Source: Ulva prolifera (lineage: Eukaryota; Chlorophyta; Ulvophyceae; Ulvales; Ulvaceae). From it: a DNA stretch of 64,000 nucleotides. A program made the translations under genes and the position numbers. The stretch's first letter is position 1, and each line of letters starts with the position of its first letter. The notes beneath the pieces were generated by a model. It ran no database searches. It worked only from the letters and a program-made list of their open reading frames with translations, and was not told the DNA's origin. The stretch covers positions 5,532,354-5,596,353 of the forward strand of contig CM041198.1 of NCBI GenBank assembly GCA_023078555.1. Direction: 5' to 3'. Of this stretch, positions 43,101 through 54,200 are shown one piece after another.

Positions 43101-45752
43101 GAGGGGGACGATGAGGGTGAGCGTGTGACTGACGCAGATGTACCTCCTTTCGCGGCAGAGCACACGTATGATGGGGGAGTGTTGCGCCGTCTGCGTGACC
43201 AGCTTCACACCCCCCCTGGCCATGGTAGGGTTCCTGTCATGGAAATGACATTCCGGCAGGACAACCCTGACCCTGATCCTACTGCGTACTCTCCACGATT
43301 TGGAGCTGGCTCCTCTGCGGAGATTATCCGACGTGACCCTGCTAGGGCAACGCCGGAAATAGCCAGAACAGCTTTGCATCGCACGCGTGCAATGTCCAGA
43401 GCTGCTGCTCAACCTGCCGTCCCTGCTCCCCCTCGTGTTCCCGGCGAAGTGTATCATCCTGTCGCCACGCCCTCTCGCACCGCGCGGTATGTTGTTACGC
43501 GCAATGCTGTGTTGCACGACCCTGGTGTAAAAGTTGCGCTCCCCATTCGAATGTCTGTCAGTGCGTCTGATGAAGACATGGAAGATCCGTCCGATGATGA
43601 CAGCCCTGGCATCTATGACGACGATGACGAACAGCGCATGGACTACACCGTCTCAGATGATGAAAGAGCTGCGGCTCATCAGAATCTGGAGGCTCAGCGG
43701 GTCCGCTCTGGGAGTGATTCGGCAGCGGCCTCAGCATCTGGCGCGGGGGCAGTTGCTCAGCCCTTGCGAGGAGCTGAGGCGCCGAGGCCCTTCTGGGAGG
43801 ATGAGCCAGATGAGGTGGAGACCGGGTCCGAATTAGGGGGAGAGGATCCGGACCCCTCAGCCGCGGTTGGGGTTGATTTGCCTGACGAGGTGAGGGCCAT
43901 TCCAGCTGCCTTACCTCGTATTAAAATCAATCCTCTTGTACGCAGACGCCTTGTTCCATTGGCTGCGGATGTAGCAGCTGTACAAATGCATGAGCCTGCG
44001 GGCTCTGACATTGCTAGTAGTGAAACAGTTGTAGTTGCTATGGATGCTTCAGCTTGCGATCAGGACACATCAGCCGCGGCTGACTGTGGAGTGTCCTGTG
44101 CAGGCCTGAAGCCTCAGCATGTGGAGTCTGGTGAGCAGCAGAATGCTCAGCGTCGTGGGTCGCGCAGAGCAGCTGCCGCCAGGAAGCAGAAGGCCTCCGA
44201 CCCTGATATGCCTTCTTTGAAGGAAGCGCTCGCGAGTGCTGACAGGGATGCATGGCTGCGTGCCATGCAGGAGGAGGTAGATGCACTGGGTGAGCACGGA
44301 ACCTTCGGGTTGTGCTATCTGCCTGCGGGCAAACGGGCTATCTCGGGCAAATGGGTGCTCAAGATCAAGCGTGGGCCTGCTGGCGAGGTTCAGCGGTATA
44401 AGGCACGATATGTAGCTCGTGGTTTTTCTCAGGTAGAAGGTGTAGACTTTTTTGAGACTTGGTCTCCTGTCGGTAGTTATGCGACACTGCGTGTGTTGCT
44501 GTCAGTTGCTGCTCAGGAAGACTTAGAGATTAGGCACATAGACATTCAGTGCGCTTTTCTGAATGGCGAGCTAGAAGAAGAAGTGTTCGTTGAACAGCCC
44601 CCGTTCTTCACTGACGGGACAGCACGTGTCTGGAGATTGCATAAAACCCTGTATGGCCTGAAGCAAGCTGCTCGCGAGTGGCATAAAGCTTTAATAAAGG
44701 TCTTGGCTGAGATGGGATTTGTGTGCGCACAAAGTGATCCCGGACTGTATGTCAGAACATCTGGTCGCTGCTTTATTTTCTTATGGGTCGATGACTTGTT
44801 CATATTTAGTAGCTCTGCGGGGTTACAAGAACTTGTCGACATCATTCTCACAAAATTTGAGGGCAGAGATTTAGGTGAACTTGCATGGGCACTTGGCACA
44901 GAGATCATGCGTGATCGCAAGGCCAAAACAATCATCATGACACAACGAAACAAAATTCGAAACTTGCTTGAAAAGTACAGTATGTCTGACTGTCGCAAGT
45001 CTCCCACTCCCTTAGTGCCGCGGCAACAACTAAGGAGTGCGAAAGAGCATCCTGACCTGGAGAAAGCCAGTGCTGCTGAGCATTCCAGGTTCATGAGTGC
45101 TGTAGGAAGTATCCAGTATATTGCAGGAGTGACACGACCTGACCTGAGCTATGTGGCACATGCCCTGGCCCGGCACATGTCTAGTAGTCTAAAGGAACAT
45201 TGGTCTGCCGTGCAACATGTTCTGAGATACCTGCAGTCCACAAAGAATTTAGGAATAAAATTTATAGGCTCTGAGGGACACGGGTGTTTGTTAGAGGCTT
45301 ATTCGGATGCAGATTTTGCGAACTCTGCTGATCTGAAAAGCGTGTCTGGTATGGTTATTCGGGTGTATGGGAACTGTGTTCTCTGGCGTTCGAAGAAGCA
45401 GAGTATAGTGGCTGGGGATACAACAGAGGCTGAACTCATTGCGATGAGTGCAACAGCCAACGAGTTGATGTGGGTGAAGCAGTTGCTTCTCGATTTGAAA
45501 CTCGTCCCACATAAGCCGACTCTGTGGGGTGACAATAAGAGTGCCAACATATTGGCTGTTAATGCTGTGTCCACTGACAGATCCAAGCACATTCGTGTGC
45601 GGCACTTGCGAGTGCGGGAATATGTCCAGATGGACGAACTTAAGGTAGCATGGGTAGGCACTGTTGATCAGTTAGCGGATGTGTTTACTAAAGTGCTGCC
45701 CGGACCTGCCTTGCAAGAAGTTCGTAATAAACTCCAGCTAGTGGAGACGTAG
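40194..45752 (+). CDS. Copia gag-pol polyprotein, 1852 aa, intact
   Basis: A single frame starts at the first ATG of the frame. Domains in order: Gag (about 95-270, WNYKTESFVAYEQKVFLWLG), CCHC knuckle CFFCKKKGHLRANC (323-336), aspartic protease with DSGS (370-373) where DTGA/DSGA is commoner, GAG-pre-integrase with CHGCRIGK (about 600), and integrase D636, D703, E739 (HADLAGP, HTDKGGEF, NGMIERR), giving a D-67-D-35-E spacing. An acidic linker (about 960-1330) follows. Then reverse transcriptase (YKARYVARGFSQ, IDIQCAFLNGELEEEVF, LWVDDLFIFS with D1533-D1534) and RNase H (YSDADFAN at about 1703, TTEAELIAMS, GDNKSA). The order integrase before RT defines Ty1/copia. All expected catalytic residues are present. 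The stop TAG lies 17 bases before the 3' LTR. Confidence 0.98.
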   Translation: MSLSNANSNADSLREERRDDADQQPLVDRDADQQLPDGEQPAGMLLRGGRIVRPRPSSHTGQSSQQVPFSSHAVDDLGHAESLISLETLTEALRASRGRSEPDLTKGKLPDWNYKTESFVAYEQKVFLWLGQFELDHLLQHAPSADEQRVHARARTQVLMSLPDADRTTVYRMSHLCEAWSYLTAKYRPSTEAEIHRLWSRFNSLSQHNKDVATYCGEVMSVYTQLEALGADVGQRWLRLKLLEVGEEFNAVRGEVQHSSPHVIIARLTEHADLLKQQRSLQARSGAPAGKPGHGWRKQHRGDGPVVAALAAGQAPREETRTCFFCKKKGHLRANCPQRKQAAARDVCTIEMPAKYPQPDASMPWNIIVDSGSDMHIVGNREMFTEYGPCQKVANLAGPGQLSIMGRGTIQVNLGAYVDKHGNTHPLDVEIPGVYYAPECPYNLLSTMGLRSEQMFLDTRRNVLYVPGLGDMATGVEDNVKFQELDVDGHPVFAFKMAVDTKPILVGAPVNRGVVWSNQSSPTSVIEDQQQWHHVAVAAVDLKRPNAGGAEVPYDAYLLEPAFIAHLSFHQSNWVLKRMQSNSDFYGHLNLDVDSEPLGNRCHGCRIGKVPAGKFSANDRELMGQAKWPGEQLHADLAGPVSPVGIGGVKYVLFVMCAFTRYTFVVGLRKKSEAAAMISYIIERIRVNVVKPGEPGVRILHTDKGGEFMVAALKLYLQRRGITHRLTPTAAHRCNGMIERRIGVAFESLRAVLLASGLPLFLWIECLASVVHGHNLTPSSALYHDKLASILKGLKAQHAVNASADVDEAEKSLGKGKRMKKAERDKLRDEEKRKYKLLATTELDEFLVRSCDKDIIPYMAFFRDTSVEVFQDLLRQQRPWGVEVYAYPRDDKLRKLSPRGVPAYWVGAGLGPSMQRVYAQDVPGGRVFVVRQVMCTADQMIRHVRKYDASAVVDKREPEEFANSYTVAFEGDDEGERVTDADVPPFAAEHTYDGGVLRRLRDQLHTPPGHGRVPVMEMTFRQDNPDPDPTAYSPRFGAGSSAEIIRRDPARATPEIARTALHRTRAMSRAAAQPAVPAPPRVPGEVYHPVATPSRTARYVVTRNAVLHDPGVKVALPIRMSVSASDEDMEDPSDDDSPGIYDDDDEQRMDYTVSDDERAAAHQNLEAQRVRSGSDSAAASASGAGAVAQPLRGAEAPRPFWEDEPDEVETGSELGGEDPDPSAAVGVDLPDEVRAIPAALPRIKINPLVRRRLVPLAADVAAVQMHEPAGSDIASSETVVVAMDASACDQDTSAAADCGVSCAGLKPQHVESGEQQNAQRRGSRRAAAARKQKASDPDMPSLKEALASADRDAWLRAMQEEVDALGEHGTFGLCYLPAGKRAISGKWVLKIKRGPAGEVQRYKARYVARGFSQVEGVDFFETWSPVGSYATLRVLLSVAAQEDLEIRHIDIQCAFLNGELEEEVFVEQPPFFTDGTARVWRLHKTLYGLKQAAREWHKALIKVLAEMGFVCAQSDPGLYVRTSGRCFIFLWVDDLFIFSSSAGLQELVDIILTKFEGRDLGELAWALGTEIMRDRKAKTIIMTQRNKIRNLLEKYSMSDCRKSPTPLVPRQQLRSAKEHPDLEKASAAEHSRFMSAVGSIQYIAGVTRPDLSYVAHALARHMSSSLKEHWSAVQHVLRYLQSTKNLGIKFIGSEGHGCLLEAYSDADFANSADLKSVSGMVIRVYGNCVLWRSKKQSIVAGDTTEAELIAMSATANELMWVKQLLLDLKLVPHKPTLWGDNKSANILAVNAVSTDRSKHIRVRHLRVREYVQMDELKVAWVGTVDQLADVFTKVLPGPALQEVRNKLQLVET

Positions 45753-45762
45753 CAGGGTTTAT

Positions 45763-45769
45763 GGGGGAG
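45763..45769 (+). promoter_or_regulatory. Polypurine tract of the copia element
   Basis: GGGGGAG immediately before the 3' LTR, the expected place for plus-strand DNA priming. It is short for a PPT. Confidence 0.7.
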
Positions 45770-46117
45770 TGTCACAATGCATGAGCCTGCGGGCAGCAGT
45801 GTGGTGACAGGTGCACCCATGCACGGACGATCCGCGGATCCAGTGCAGGGGTAAGCCGCCAGCCTAGATTGTCTCGATGTAGTGAGAGAGATCCTGCGAG
45901 GGTTTCCCGCCGTAACCTTGAGTGTTCAGTGTGCATATAAGCATGTGCACACTGAGATCTGTAACCATTCTCTTTACTGTTTCCCGGTACTAGCACTTCC
46001 CTTCAACATCTCTCGGTTCTACCTCTGTGCGCAGCAGGTATGAGATGTTGGCTGTCCTGACCTGACCTGAACAAGGACTGCGCGTCCTGACCTGCACGTA
46101 TGATAGCTTTTCTGACA
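45770..46117 (+). repeat. 3' LTR of the copia element
   Basis: 348 bp, no difference from the 5' LTR found by eye. Confidence 0.95.
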
Positions 46118-46122
46118 TTGCC

Positions 46123-49100
46123 CGCACGATCGGCAGCCGCAACTGCAGCAGCGCGGCAGGAGCAGGGATCAGCTGCTTCCCCAGCAAGGACCGTCTGCAC
46201 CAAGCTCCTCACCAGCTGCGATCGCTGCGCAGCACGCGCGGGAGGACCGCTGCCGCCACGAGCCGCCGCAAGCGGACGACGCCTTGGTGCACCGAGCGTC
46301 GCGCTGCGACCAGGACGCGCGGGACCCCGACCCGCTGCTCCCTGGGGCTACGAGCGGCAGCGGAGGCACCACTGGGCCGCTGGAACAGCCGGCTGCCCGC
46401 TCCGACATGGTCCTGGCATCGAAAGATGTGCACCAGTGGACCGCGGGCAGCCCGGCTGGCGGCCATATCCCCTCAGGTGACGTCCCGTCACCCACACTCC
46501 CCTCGGATGACGAAATGCATGAGGACGATATGCCGGCGACGAGCTCCATGCCTGCTCCCCACCCCCACCAGACAACAACACTGCATGGGGTGGGAGGCAC
46601 GCGAGGGGCGCCTGAGCCTACCCCTGAGGCGGCCGTCCCCCATGCATTGAGACATGCGATGAGCCGAGAGTAGCCGCTGCAGGCCGGTCCCTCAGACCCT
46701 GCGCTATCTGGGTCCATGCACGCAGGGACAGCCCCTATAGCGGCCCCCGCAACAGGCAGCCCCCGTGACGGGAGTCACTCGGCGCAGAGAGCGGCGCAGG
46801 CACGCCCGCCAGACCCCGGAGACATCGCCCCAGACGTCTCGCGCGCCGAGATCCACGGCGGGGCGGCGCGAGATTCGCACATGCGGGACATCGGAGAGCA
46901 CAGTCGTGTCGGCCGCGACCCCCAGCCGTCCACGGCCCCCACACACCCATCAGCACCATCTCCGCAGTCCTCGGGCCCGGTTCCCCGCATCCACCAGACG
47001 GTCGCCTTCCATGGCAGGGAGGCCTGGGCAGGGGCTGTGGCTGACGCGGGTGCAGCGATCATCGATGCGACGGAACGAGAGCACCCTCCCAGCATCGTCA
47101 AGGCCGTGGGCCGCCTCATCGATCTGCCGGTCGAGGTCCTGGCAGATGACAGGGCCAGCGAAGGCCGCAGTCGCAGGATCATCGCGCGTGTGCGCGAGCT
47201 GAAAACACGCACGCGCCGGGCAATGACGCTGGGGGAGGCGACGGGCCTGGACCCAGGCCGCACCCCCACGCAGGTTGTTGAGGACGCTGCCCTGGCGGAC
47301 CGGATAGACCGCAGCTGCCGCCTCGGCAACGTTGGCAAGGGCGCACGCAGCCTCGACGCCCTCAAGATGATGGAGATCAACGACGCTACCGTCCGTGAGC
47401 TCGAGGGGCTCCACCCACGCGCCCCCCCGCTGGCAGGCCGCCCCCAGCAGCCCTCCGTCGAGGGGACTGCACCAGCCCAGATCGGCGCCGAACAGTTCGA
47501 GGCCATCCTGCACTCCCTGAAGAGGGGCACCGCAGCAGGCCCCAGCGGATGGACGTACGAGCACATCCGCATTGCAGGCCTGTACGATGAACGCACTGGC
47601 GAGATCTTGCGGAAGTGCATCAATCTCATGCTGGCGGGCAGGCTGCCACACCTGGAGCACCTCCTGGCATCCCGCCTTGTCGCCCTCGAGAAGCCAGCAG
47701 GAGGGGCGAGACCCATCGCGATCGGTGAACCGTTTGTGCGCCTGGCAAGTATCTGTGCACTGGCGTGCGTGCCGGACGTCGGTGCCCTCCTCGCCCCGCT
47801 GCAGATCGGTGTGGGCATCCAAGGGGGAGCCGAGATCCCGGGCCATGCCCTGAGGCCGGATTTTGCGAAGCCAGACACCGTCACGGTGTCCACGGATCTG
47901 CAGAATGCCTTCAATGTGATGTCCCGGGAGGCAATGGAGGAGCAGCTCGTCGCATCGCTCCCGGAGCTTCTCCCATACTTCCGAACGGTGTATGGGCAGA
48001 GCAGCGCCCTCCTCGCCCGCCGCCCGGATGGCTCCTGCGTGGAGCTGCGCAGCGAGACAGGCGTGCGACAGGGCGACCCCCTTGGGCCGCTCTTGTTCGC
48101 GCTCGCCTACCTCCCCACCTTGAAAGAGGCGCAGCGGCTCGCCCCCAACGCCCTTGTCGCATCCTGCCATGATGATACGTATGTGCAGGGCGATGCAGAC
48201 AGTGTGGTGGCTGCTGCGAACGCGATCCTCACGCGCCATCCATGCAACCGCGCGAAAACCGTCGTGTACTGCACCGATCCGGAGAAAGCGCGCCATGTGG
48301 CAGCGCAGTTGCAGGCTACGGTCGCCGAGGACGGGATTGTGGTCTGCGGCACGCCGCTCGGCACCGACGCCTTCATTGAAGCCCACGTGAAGCAGCGCTG
48401 CCAGCACACAACGGCGCTCATCGACAAGCTGATCGGGCTGCCCCTGCCGGCGCAGTCGAAGTGGGCGGTCCTGTACTACTGCCTCCAGCACAGGGAGGCA
48501 CACCTCCTCCGCAACACGAGCTGGGGTGCGCTCCGGGACTATCTGCCGACCGTCGAGGACGCCACGCTTCGTGCCCTGTGCAACATCATGGATGTGGCTG
48601 ACCTGACCAAGGCTCAGGCCGAGCAGGCCCTCCTGCCTCACCGCCATGGCGGCATGGGGCTCCGGCACTACACCGCGGATGTGGCAGATGCGGCACGCCT
48701 TTCATCAGCTGCGCTGGCGCAGTGTGCGCTGGTCGACGGTGTTGAGCGTGGCCGGCCGTTCCGCGGCAGCGCAGCCGTGGAGCTGCAGGGTGTCCTTGAC
48801 CGGCTACGCGCGACGTGGGGTCACGCGATCGCCGACCTCGGCGCCGGCCCCGCTGACGCCGCAGCATGGGCGCTGGACACCACAGCGAAGCTGCGCCTGA
48901 CGCAGCTGCAGCGGGCGATATCGCGCGCTGAGGCTGACGGGCGCAAGGCCGCCATGTTTGCTGCGCTCTTCATGGCCGGCAGTGGCCGGACGTCCCAGTT
49001 CACTGAAGACGGCCAGGCGGCGGCAGCCAGATTACGCAGCTGCATGGGGGCCATGGCATCGGCTTGGCTCACGGCGCTCCCGGGTCCAGTGACGGGCCTG

Positions 49101-50267
49101 TCCGACCTGGAGTTTGGCGTGTACGCGCGGCTACGGCTCGGGGAAGTCCTCCTGCCCCGTCTCAGCGGCGACGATGACACATCCTCTGAATGCCCCTGTG
49201 GCCGCAGTGATGCGTCTGGTACGCACTCGCTGATCTGCAAGTCGCTGTGGGGTACCGTCGTGGCCCGCCACAATCTCGTCATGGAGACATGGCGCCGCAT
49301 CATGGCACGCGGCGGAATCGCATCAGCGGTCGAGCCTCACATGAGCAGGCTCCCCCGCGGCCTCGGCCCCGGCATTGGGCTCGCCCGCAACGTCCCGGAC
49401 AGCACGGACGCAGCTTCCCCGTCACTCACCACCAAATCCTCACCCAACCAGGCCTCGGTCGCGCCCGCTCCTCCTCATGGCGCCCAGGCCCCGTCCCCCA
49501 CCATCCCGCAGCCTGCTCCAGCATGCCCCGACAGCGCGACGCCGTCCCCCACGGCCGACCACCTCGCAACCTCCCCCGCCCCCGCCGCGGTCGCGCCCGC
49601 TCTCTCCCATGGCGCCCAGGCACCCTCTTCCCTCACGTACGCGGCTGTCCTTGCGTCCTCCTGTGCTGCCACGACGGCGACCGGTGCCGAAGCCCCCGCT
49701 GGTGCGGCCGCCCCCCACACCGCGCAGGCAGTGCCGCAAGCACCGCAGCAGTCGGTCCAAGCACCAGCTGCCCCGTCGCAGGCAGTGCCCCGGTCCCGCA
49801 GACCCGCACAGCGGGGCGACATCCTCGCGTTCTTCCCGGGCGCGCCGGTCATCGGCGACGTGTGCGTCACCCACCCGCTGGCTTCCTCGAACGTCAGCGC
49901 CGCGGCGCTCCGCGACGGTGCCTCGGCAGAGGCCGCCGACCGGCGCAAACGCGAAAAGTACGGCCGGGCCGGCGCGGGCGCGTTCACGCTGGTCCCGCTG
50001 ACGCATGAGACGTACGGCCGTGTTGGCCCGGCCGCCTTTGCATTCCTCAACAGGCTTGCTGATGTGGCTGCAGGGTCTGGCGCGGCCTCTCGGCGGCGTT
50101 TCCTGGAGAACGCAATGCGCGATCTCTCGACGACGCTCTGTCGTGCAGTGGCGCGCCAGGTGCGCGCCGCAGCTCCGCTGATGGCACGTCACGCGGGCAA
50201 GGCAGTTCTGGCGGGACTCACAGTCCCGTCTGATGACCTCTCGCCGCTTACAGGCCATCCGGCCTGA
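46123..50267 (+). pseudogene. Copy III polyprotein after the copia insertion
   Basis: The same frame continues the N-terminus at 39299. It is open to a TAG at 46671-46673 (MSRE-stop-PLQAGPS) and then open for 1183 codons or more to the stop at 50265-50267. It contains the linker, EQFEAILHSLKRGTAAGPSGWTYEH, RPIAIGEPFVRLASICAL, motif A STDLQNAFNVMS (about 47890), motif B GVRQGDPLGPLLFAL (about 48060), motif C VASCHDDTYVQG (about 48165), knuckle CPCGRSDASGTH then C (about 49192-49240), and RLE RGDILAFFPGAPVIGDVCVTHP, in parts, KREKYG, PLTHETYGRVGPAAFAFLN. An ATG at 46716 is simply the first Met-like codon after the nonsense codon, not the true start. One substitution would reopen the frame, so the copy is young. 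Confidence 0.9.
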
Positions 50268-50716
50268 GCGGTGGGGTGCCCCTTGGGCGCCCCGTCCGCT
50301 TGACGCCACCGACCTGTGGCCTCTGACTCGAGCTGGGCCGGGTCCGATGGGTGTGCGGGATGCCTTCGTTGGCATGTGCGGGGACTGCGGCACGGCTTGG
50401 GCGATGCAGGGTCCTGGGTGCGGTGCGGCGTGGGCCGGCGGGGCTGCGCGGCGGTGTGCAGGGCTGGCGTGGTATGCTGTGGCTTGGTGGGGTGGGGGTG
50501 GGTCTTGGGGCCAGGGCGGGCCCCGGCACTCGGGCGGCCGTGATGGGCGGCCTCAGGCAGCAGTGTGTTGGGTTTGGCCCTGTCGTACGGCGGCGGGCGT
50601 TGTGGTGCTGGTGGTTGTGATGTTGTGTGTCGGCCGTGGGGTTTGTGCGTGCGCGTTTGTGGGTTTGGGTTTGTGGGTGTGTGGGTCTGTGCGTGTGTGT
50701 GCTGGTGTGTGGGTGT
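50268..50716 (+). other. Copy III A-type 3' UTR, part before copy V
   Basis: GC-rich, turning to GT-rich from 50640 (GTGCGTGCGCGTTTGTGGG and similar). The right end TGGTGTGTGGGTGTG (50703-50717) is the left target duplication of copy V; the UTR resumes at 56135. Confidence 0.85.
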
Positions 50717-51279
50717 GTTACAAAGGAAAAAGCTGGAGGGGCAGGTAGCACCGCCAGGACCAAAAGGGAGAGCATAAGAAACGCTATGCGCACGCAGCAG
50801 GAGAGCCACAGCCAACGCCAAGGCACAACGAGCACACACACACCCCCACGCTCCCACACACTACCACACGAACCACTCACTGACACCCGACCCACGCACC
50901 CACGCACCCGCACGCGGCCCAGACCCGACCCCCAACACACACACCCACACGCCAACACGCTACACGACCCCGCCGCCCGCGCGGCAGCAGCAGCCCAACG
51001 CAGCGGCCTGGCCGGCGCCGGCCCCACACGGAAGCCGCCGGGGGCCCCCAGGACCCCCGCCCCAACGCCCCGATCAGGCCAGCCCCGGGCGCCGGAACAA
51101 CACACACGGGGGCGCCCCCATCCGCGGACCCACCCGGAACGGAGCACGCCCGAGGCGCGCCGTGTTCGGGGGCCGGGGCACACGGCCGCGGCAGCACACG
51201 CCGCCTACCAGCGCGTCCGAGCCTCGGACGGCGCCCGGCCCGCGAGAGAGCGACGAGGACGCCGCGGGCGGCTCGCCGC

Positions 51280-54200
51280 TCAGGCCGGATGGCCAGTGAG
51301 CGGCGAGAGTTCATCACATGGGACCGCAAGTCCCGTCAGTACCGCCTTGCCCGCGTGACGCGCCATCAGCGGGGCAGCGGCGTGAACCTGGCGTGCAACG
51401 GCGCGGCAGAGCGTCGTGGAGATGTCGCGCATCGCATTCTCCAGGAAGCGCCGCCGAGAGACCGCGCCTGCCCCTGCAGCCACATCGGCGAGCCTGTTCA
51501 GGAATGCGAACGCCGCCGGGCCCACGCGCCCGTATGTTTCATGCGACAGCGGGACCAAGCTGAGCCCTCCGACTCCCGAGCGGCCGTACTTGTCGCGTTT
51601 CCGCCGGTCGGCGGCGTCCGCCGAGGCGCCGTCGCGCAGCGCAGCCGCGCGAACGTTGGAACCTGCAAGCGGGTGAGTGACACACACGTCGCCGATCACC
51701 GGCGAGCCCGGAAAGAACGCGAGTATGTCGCCCCGCTGGGCGCCCACGCGTGACCTGGGGAGGATGGCTGGTGGGGCGTCATGCGCGGGGCTCGCGTGCG
51801 GCTGTCCGACGCAAGGCGCGCGGGCGGCTGCCTGCACACAGGGGAGGTCCCCTGCGGCCGCTGCGGGGCCTGCTGGGGCCGGCGATGCCGGGGTTGGGCC
51901 GGTCATCTCGACGTCATCCGTCAACACGACAGCAGCTGCGTAGGTGGTGGGAATGGGGACCTGGGCGCCAAGAGTGGGTGCGGGCGCGGCCGAGGCCAGG
52001 GAGGCTGAGGGATCGGGGGGGGCTGCTGTGGAAGAGGTTGGATGCGGTGCCGCGGGGCACGCATCGGGGGACGCTGGGGGGTTCCGAGGGCCGAGGACGG
52101 CGGCGCTGAGCACAGCCGTGCCGAGCACGGCGGCGGCGTCATCGCGCGCGGGCGTGGCGGAGGCGTCGCTGCAGAGGGGGGGCCAAGCCTGGGCGCCAAG
52201 AGGGGCTGAGGGCGCGGCCGGGGCTTTGGCGGGCGGGGAGGTGGCAGAGGGTGACGCGGTGCCGGCCGTGGAGGGAGCTGCGAGACCTTGACCGAGGCCC
52301 TTTGGGAGCCTGCTCAGGTGCGGCTCCACCGCCGATGTGATGCCGCTGCGCGCGATCACGCGCCTCCACGTCTCGACGAGCAGGTTGTGACGTGCGACGA
52401 CCGTTCCCCAGAGAGAAGCGCAGACCAGCGAGTGCGTGCCCGCCTCCCCGCTTCGCCCGCATGGGCAGTCTCCATCATCGGCGAGGCGCGGGAGGAGGGA
52501 TTCCCCGAGCCGCAGCCGAGTGTACACGCCGAACTCCATGTCGGACAGACCCGTGACCGGTCCGGGAAACGCTGTGAGCCATGCCGACGCGAGGGCCCCC
52601 ATGCAGCTGCGCAGGCGGGCCATGGCCGCGCGTGCTTCTGCTGCCAGATGGGGTGAAGGCCCGTCGGCGGCCGCGCCGAGCTCCGCAAAGACCTCGGCTT
52701 TGCGAGCGTCAGCCTCGGCGCGCGCGAGCAGGCTCTGCAGCTGTGTCAACCTCACCTTGGATGCGTTGTCCTTCGCCCAAGCCGCGACGCCGGCGGGGCA
52801 CTCGGCTACGCCGGGGATGGCGGCGCCCCATGCCAGGCGCAGCCGGTCCAGCGTCAGTTGCATCTCGACGGCCGCCTCACCGCGGAACGGCTGGCCGCGC
52901 TCCACCCCCCCGGCCAGTGCGAGATGGGCCAGCGCTGCAGAGGACAGACGCGCCGCGTCTGCTGTGTCCTCACAGTAGTGTCGGAGCCCCATCCCTCCGT
53001 GGCGGTGGGGCAGGGTCGCCTGTACGACTTGGGCAGGAGTGAGGGCGGACACTCCCATGATGCTGCGGAGGCCGCGGAGCGTGGCGCGCTCAACGGCAGG
53101 CAGGTGGTCCCGGATCGCACCCCACGGCGAGTTCCGGAGAAGATGCGCGTCCCGGTGCTGGAGGCAGTGGTGTAGGATTGACCACTGCGCCTGCGCCGGC
53201 AGCGGCAGCTCCATCAGCCTGTCGACCAGGTCCGCCGTGAGCTGGGTGCGCTGCTGCACAAATGTCCCGACGAACGCCGGCGTGCCAAGCGGGGTGCCGC
53301 ACACGACGATCCCGTCCGCCGCAACTGTGGCCTGCAGCTGTGCCGCCACATGGCGCGCTTTCTCCGGGTCAGCGCAGTACACAACTGTCTTGCCCCGGTT
53401 GCATTCGTGCCGCGTGAGGATCGCATTGGCGGCGGACACCACACTGTCTGCTGTGCCCTGCACGTAGGTGTCATCGTGGCAAGATATCACCAGGGTATCT
53501 GGGGCCTGCCGCTGCGCTTCCTGCAGGGTGGGGAGGTATGTGAGCGCGAACAGGAGTGGCCCCAGAGGGTCCCCCTGGCGCACACCCGCCTCACTGCGGA
53601 GCTCCGCGATGGAGCCATCCGGGCGCTGGGCGAGAAGCGGGCTGCTTTGACCGTACACCGTGCGGAAGTACGGGAGCAACTGTGGGTGGGACTCCGCCAG
53701 CCGCGCCTGCATCGCCTCGCGTGACATCACATTGAACGCGTTCTGCAGATCTGTGGACACTGTGACGGTGTTGGGGTCTGCAAAGTCCGGCCGCAAGGCA
53801 TGGCCGGGGATCTCGGCGCCGCCCGGGATGCCCACGCCGATCTGGAGAGGGGCAAGCAGAGCGCCCGCGCCCGGTACGCATGCCAGCGCGCAGATGCTTG
53901 CCAGGCGGATGAATGCTTCGCCGATCGCGATGGGCCTCGCACCTCCCGATGGCTTTTCGAGCGCAATAAGGCGCGAAGCCAGCAGGTGCTCAGCGTGAGG
54001 GATCCGACCTGCCAGGATGTTGTTGACGAACCGCCGCACAGCTTCGCCTGTGCGCTCATCATGGAGGGCGGCGACACGGATGTGCTCGTACGTCCACCCG
54101 CTAGGCCCAGCAGCTGTCCCTGTCTTCAGATTGTGGAGGACGGCTTCGAACTGCTCCGCGTCGATCTGGACGGGCTGCGTCTCGGTGTCGCTCCGCGGCT

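Larger units (their letters stand above)
39540..46117 (+). mobile_element. Complete Ty1/copia retrotransposon (6578 bp)
   Basis: Two 348-bp LTRs that read as identical, TG...CA ends within TGTCA/TGACA inverted termini, a primer site, one intact gag-pol ORF and a purine tract. Flanks CTGCC (39535-39539) and TTGCC (46118-46122) are a 5-bp duplication with one mismatch. Identical LTRs and an open frame indicate a recent insertion, possibly still competent. Related solo LTRs are at 18631 and 20590. Confidence 0.97.

Noticed and set aside
40194..45752. Reading the gag-pol as a virus
   Set aside because: No envelope gene, Ty1/copia domain order, and clear LTR insertion into a genomic repeat; it is a retrotransposon.
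46950..48668. A 572-aa minus-strand ORF opposite copy III
   Set aside because: A shadow of the RT ORF. The same antisense frame occurs opposite copy II and is explained by high GC at third positions.
50640..50716. Telomere-like TTTGGG text (TTTGTGGGTTTGGGTTTGTGGG region)
   Set aside because: Not a regular array, and it is part of the GT-rich A-type 3' UTR also seen in copy IV and fragment G.
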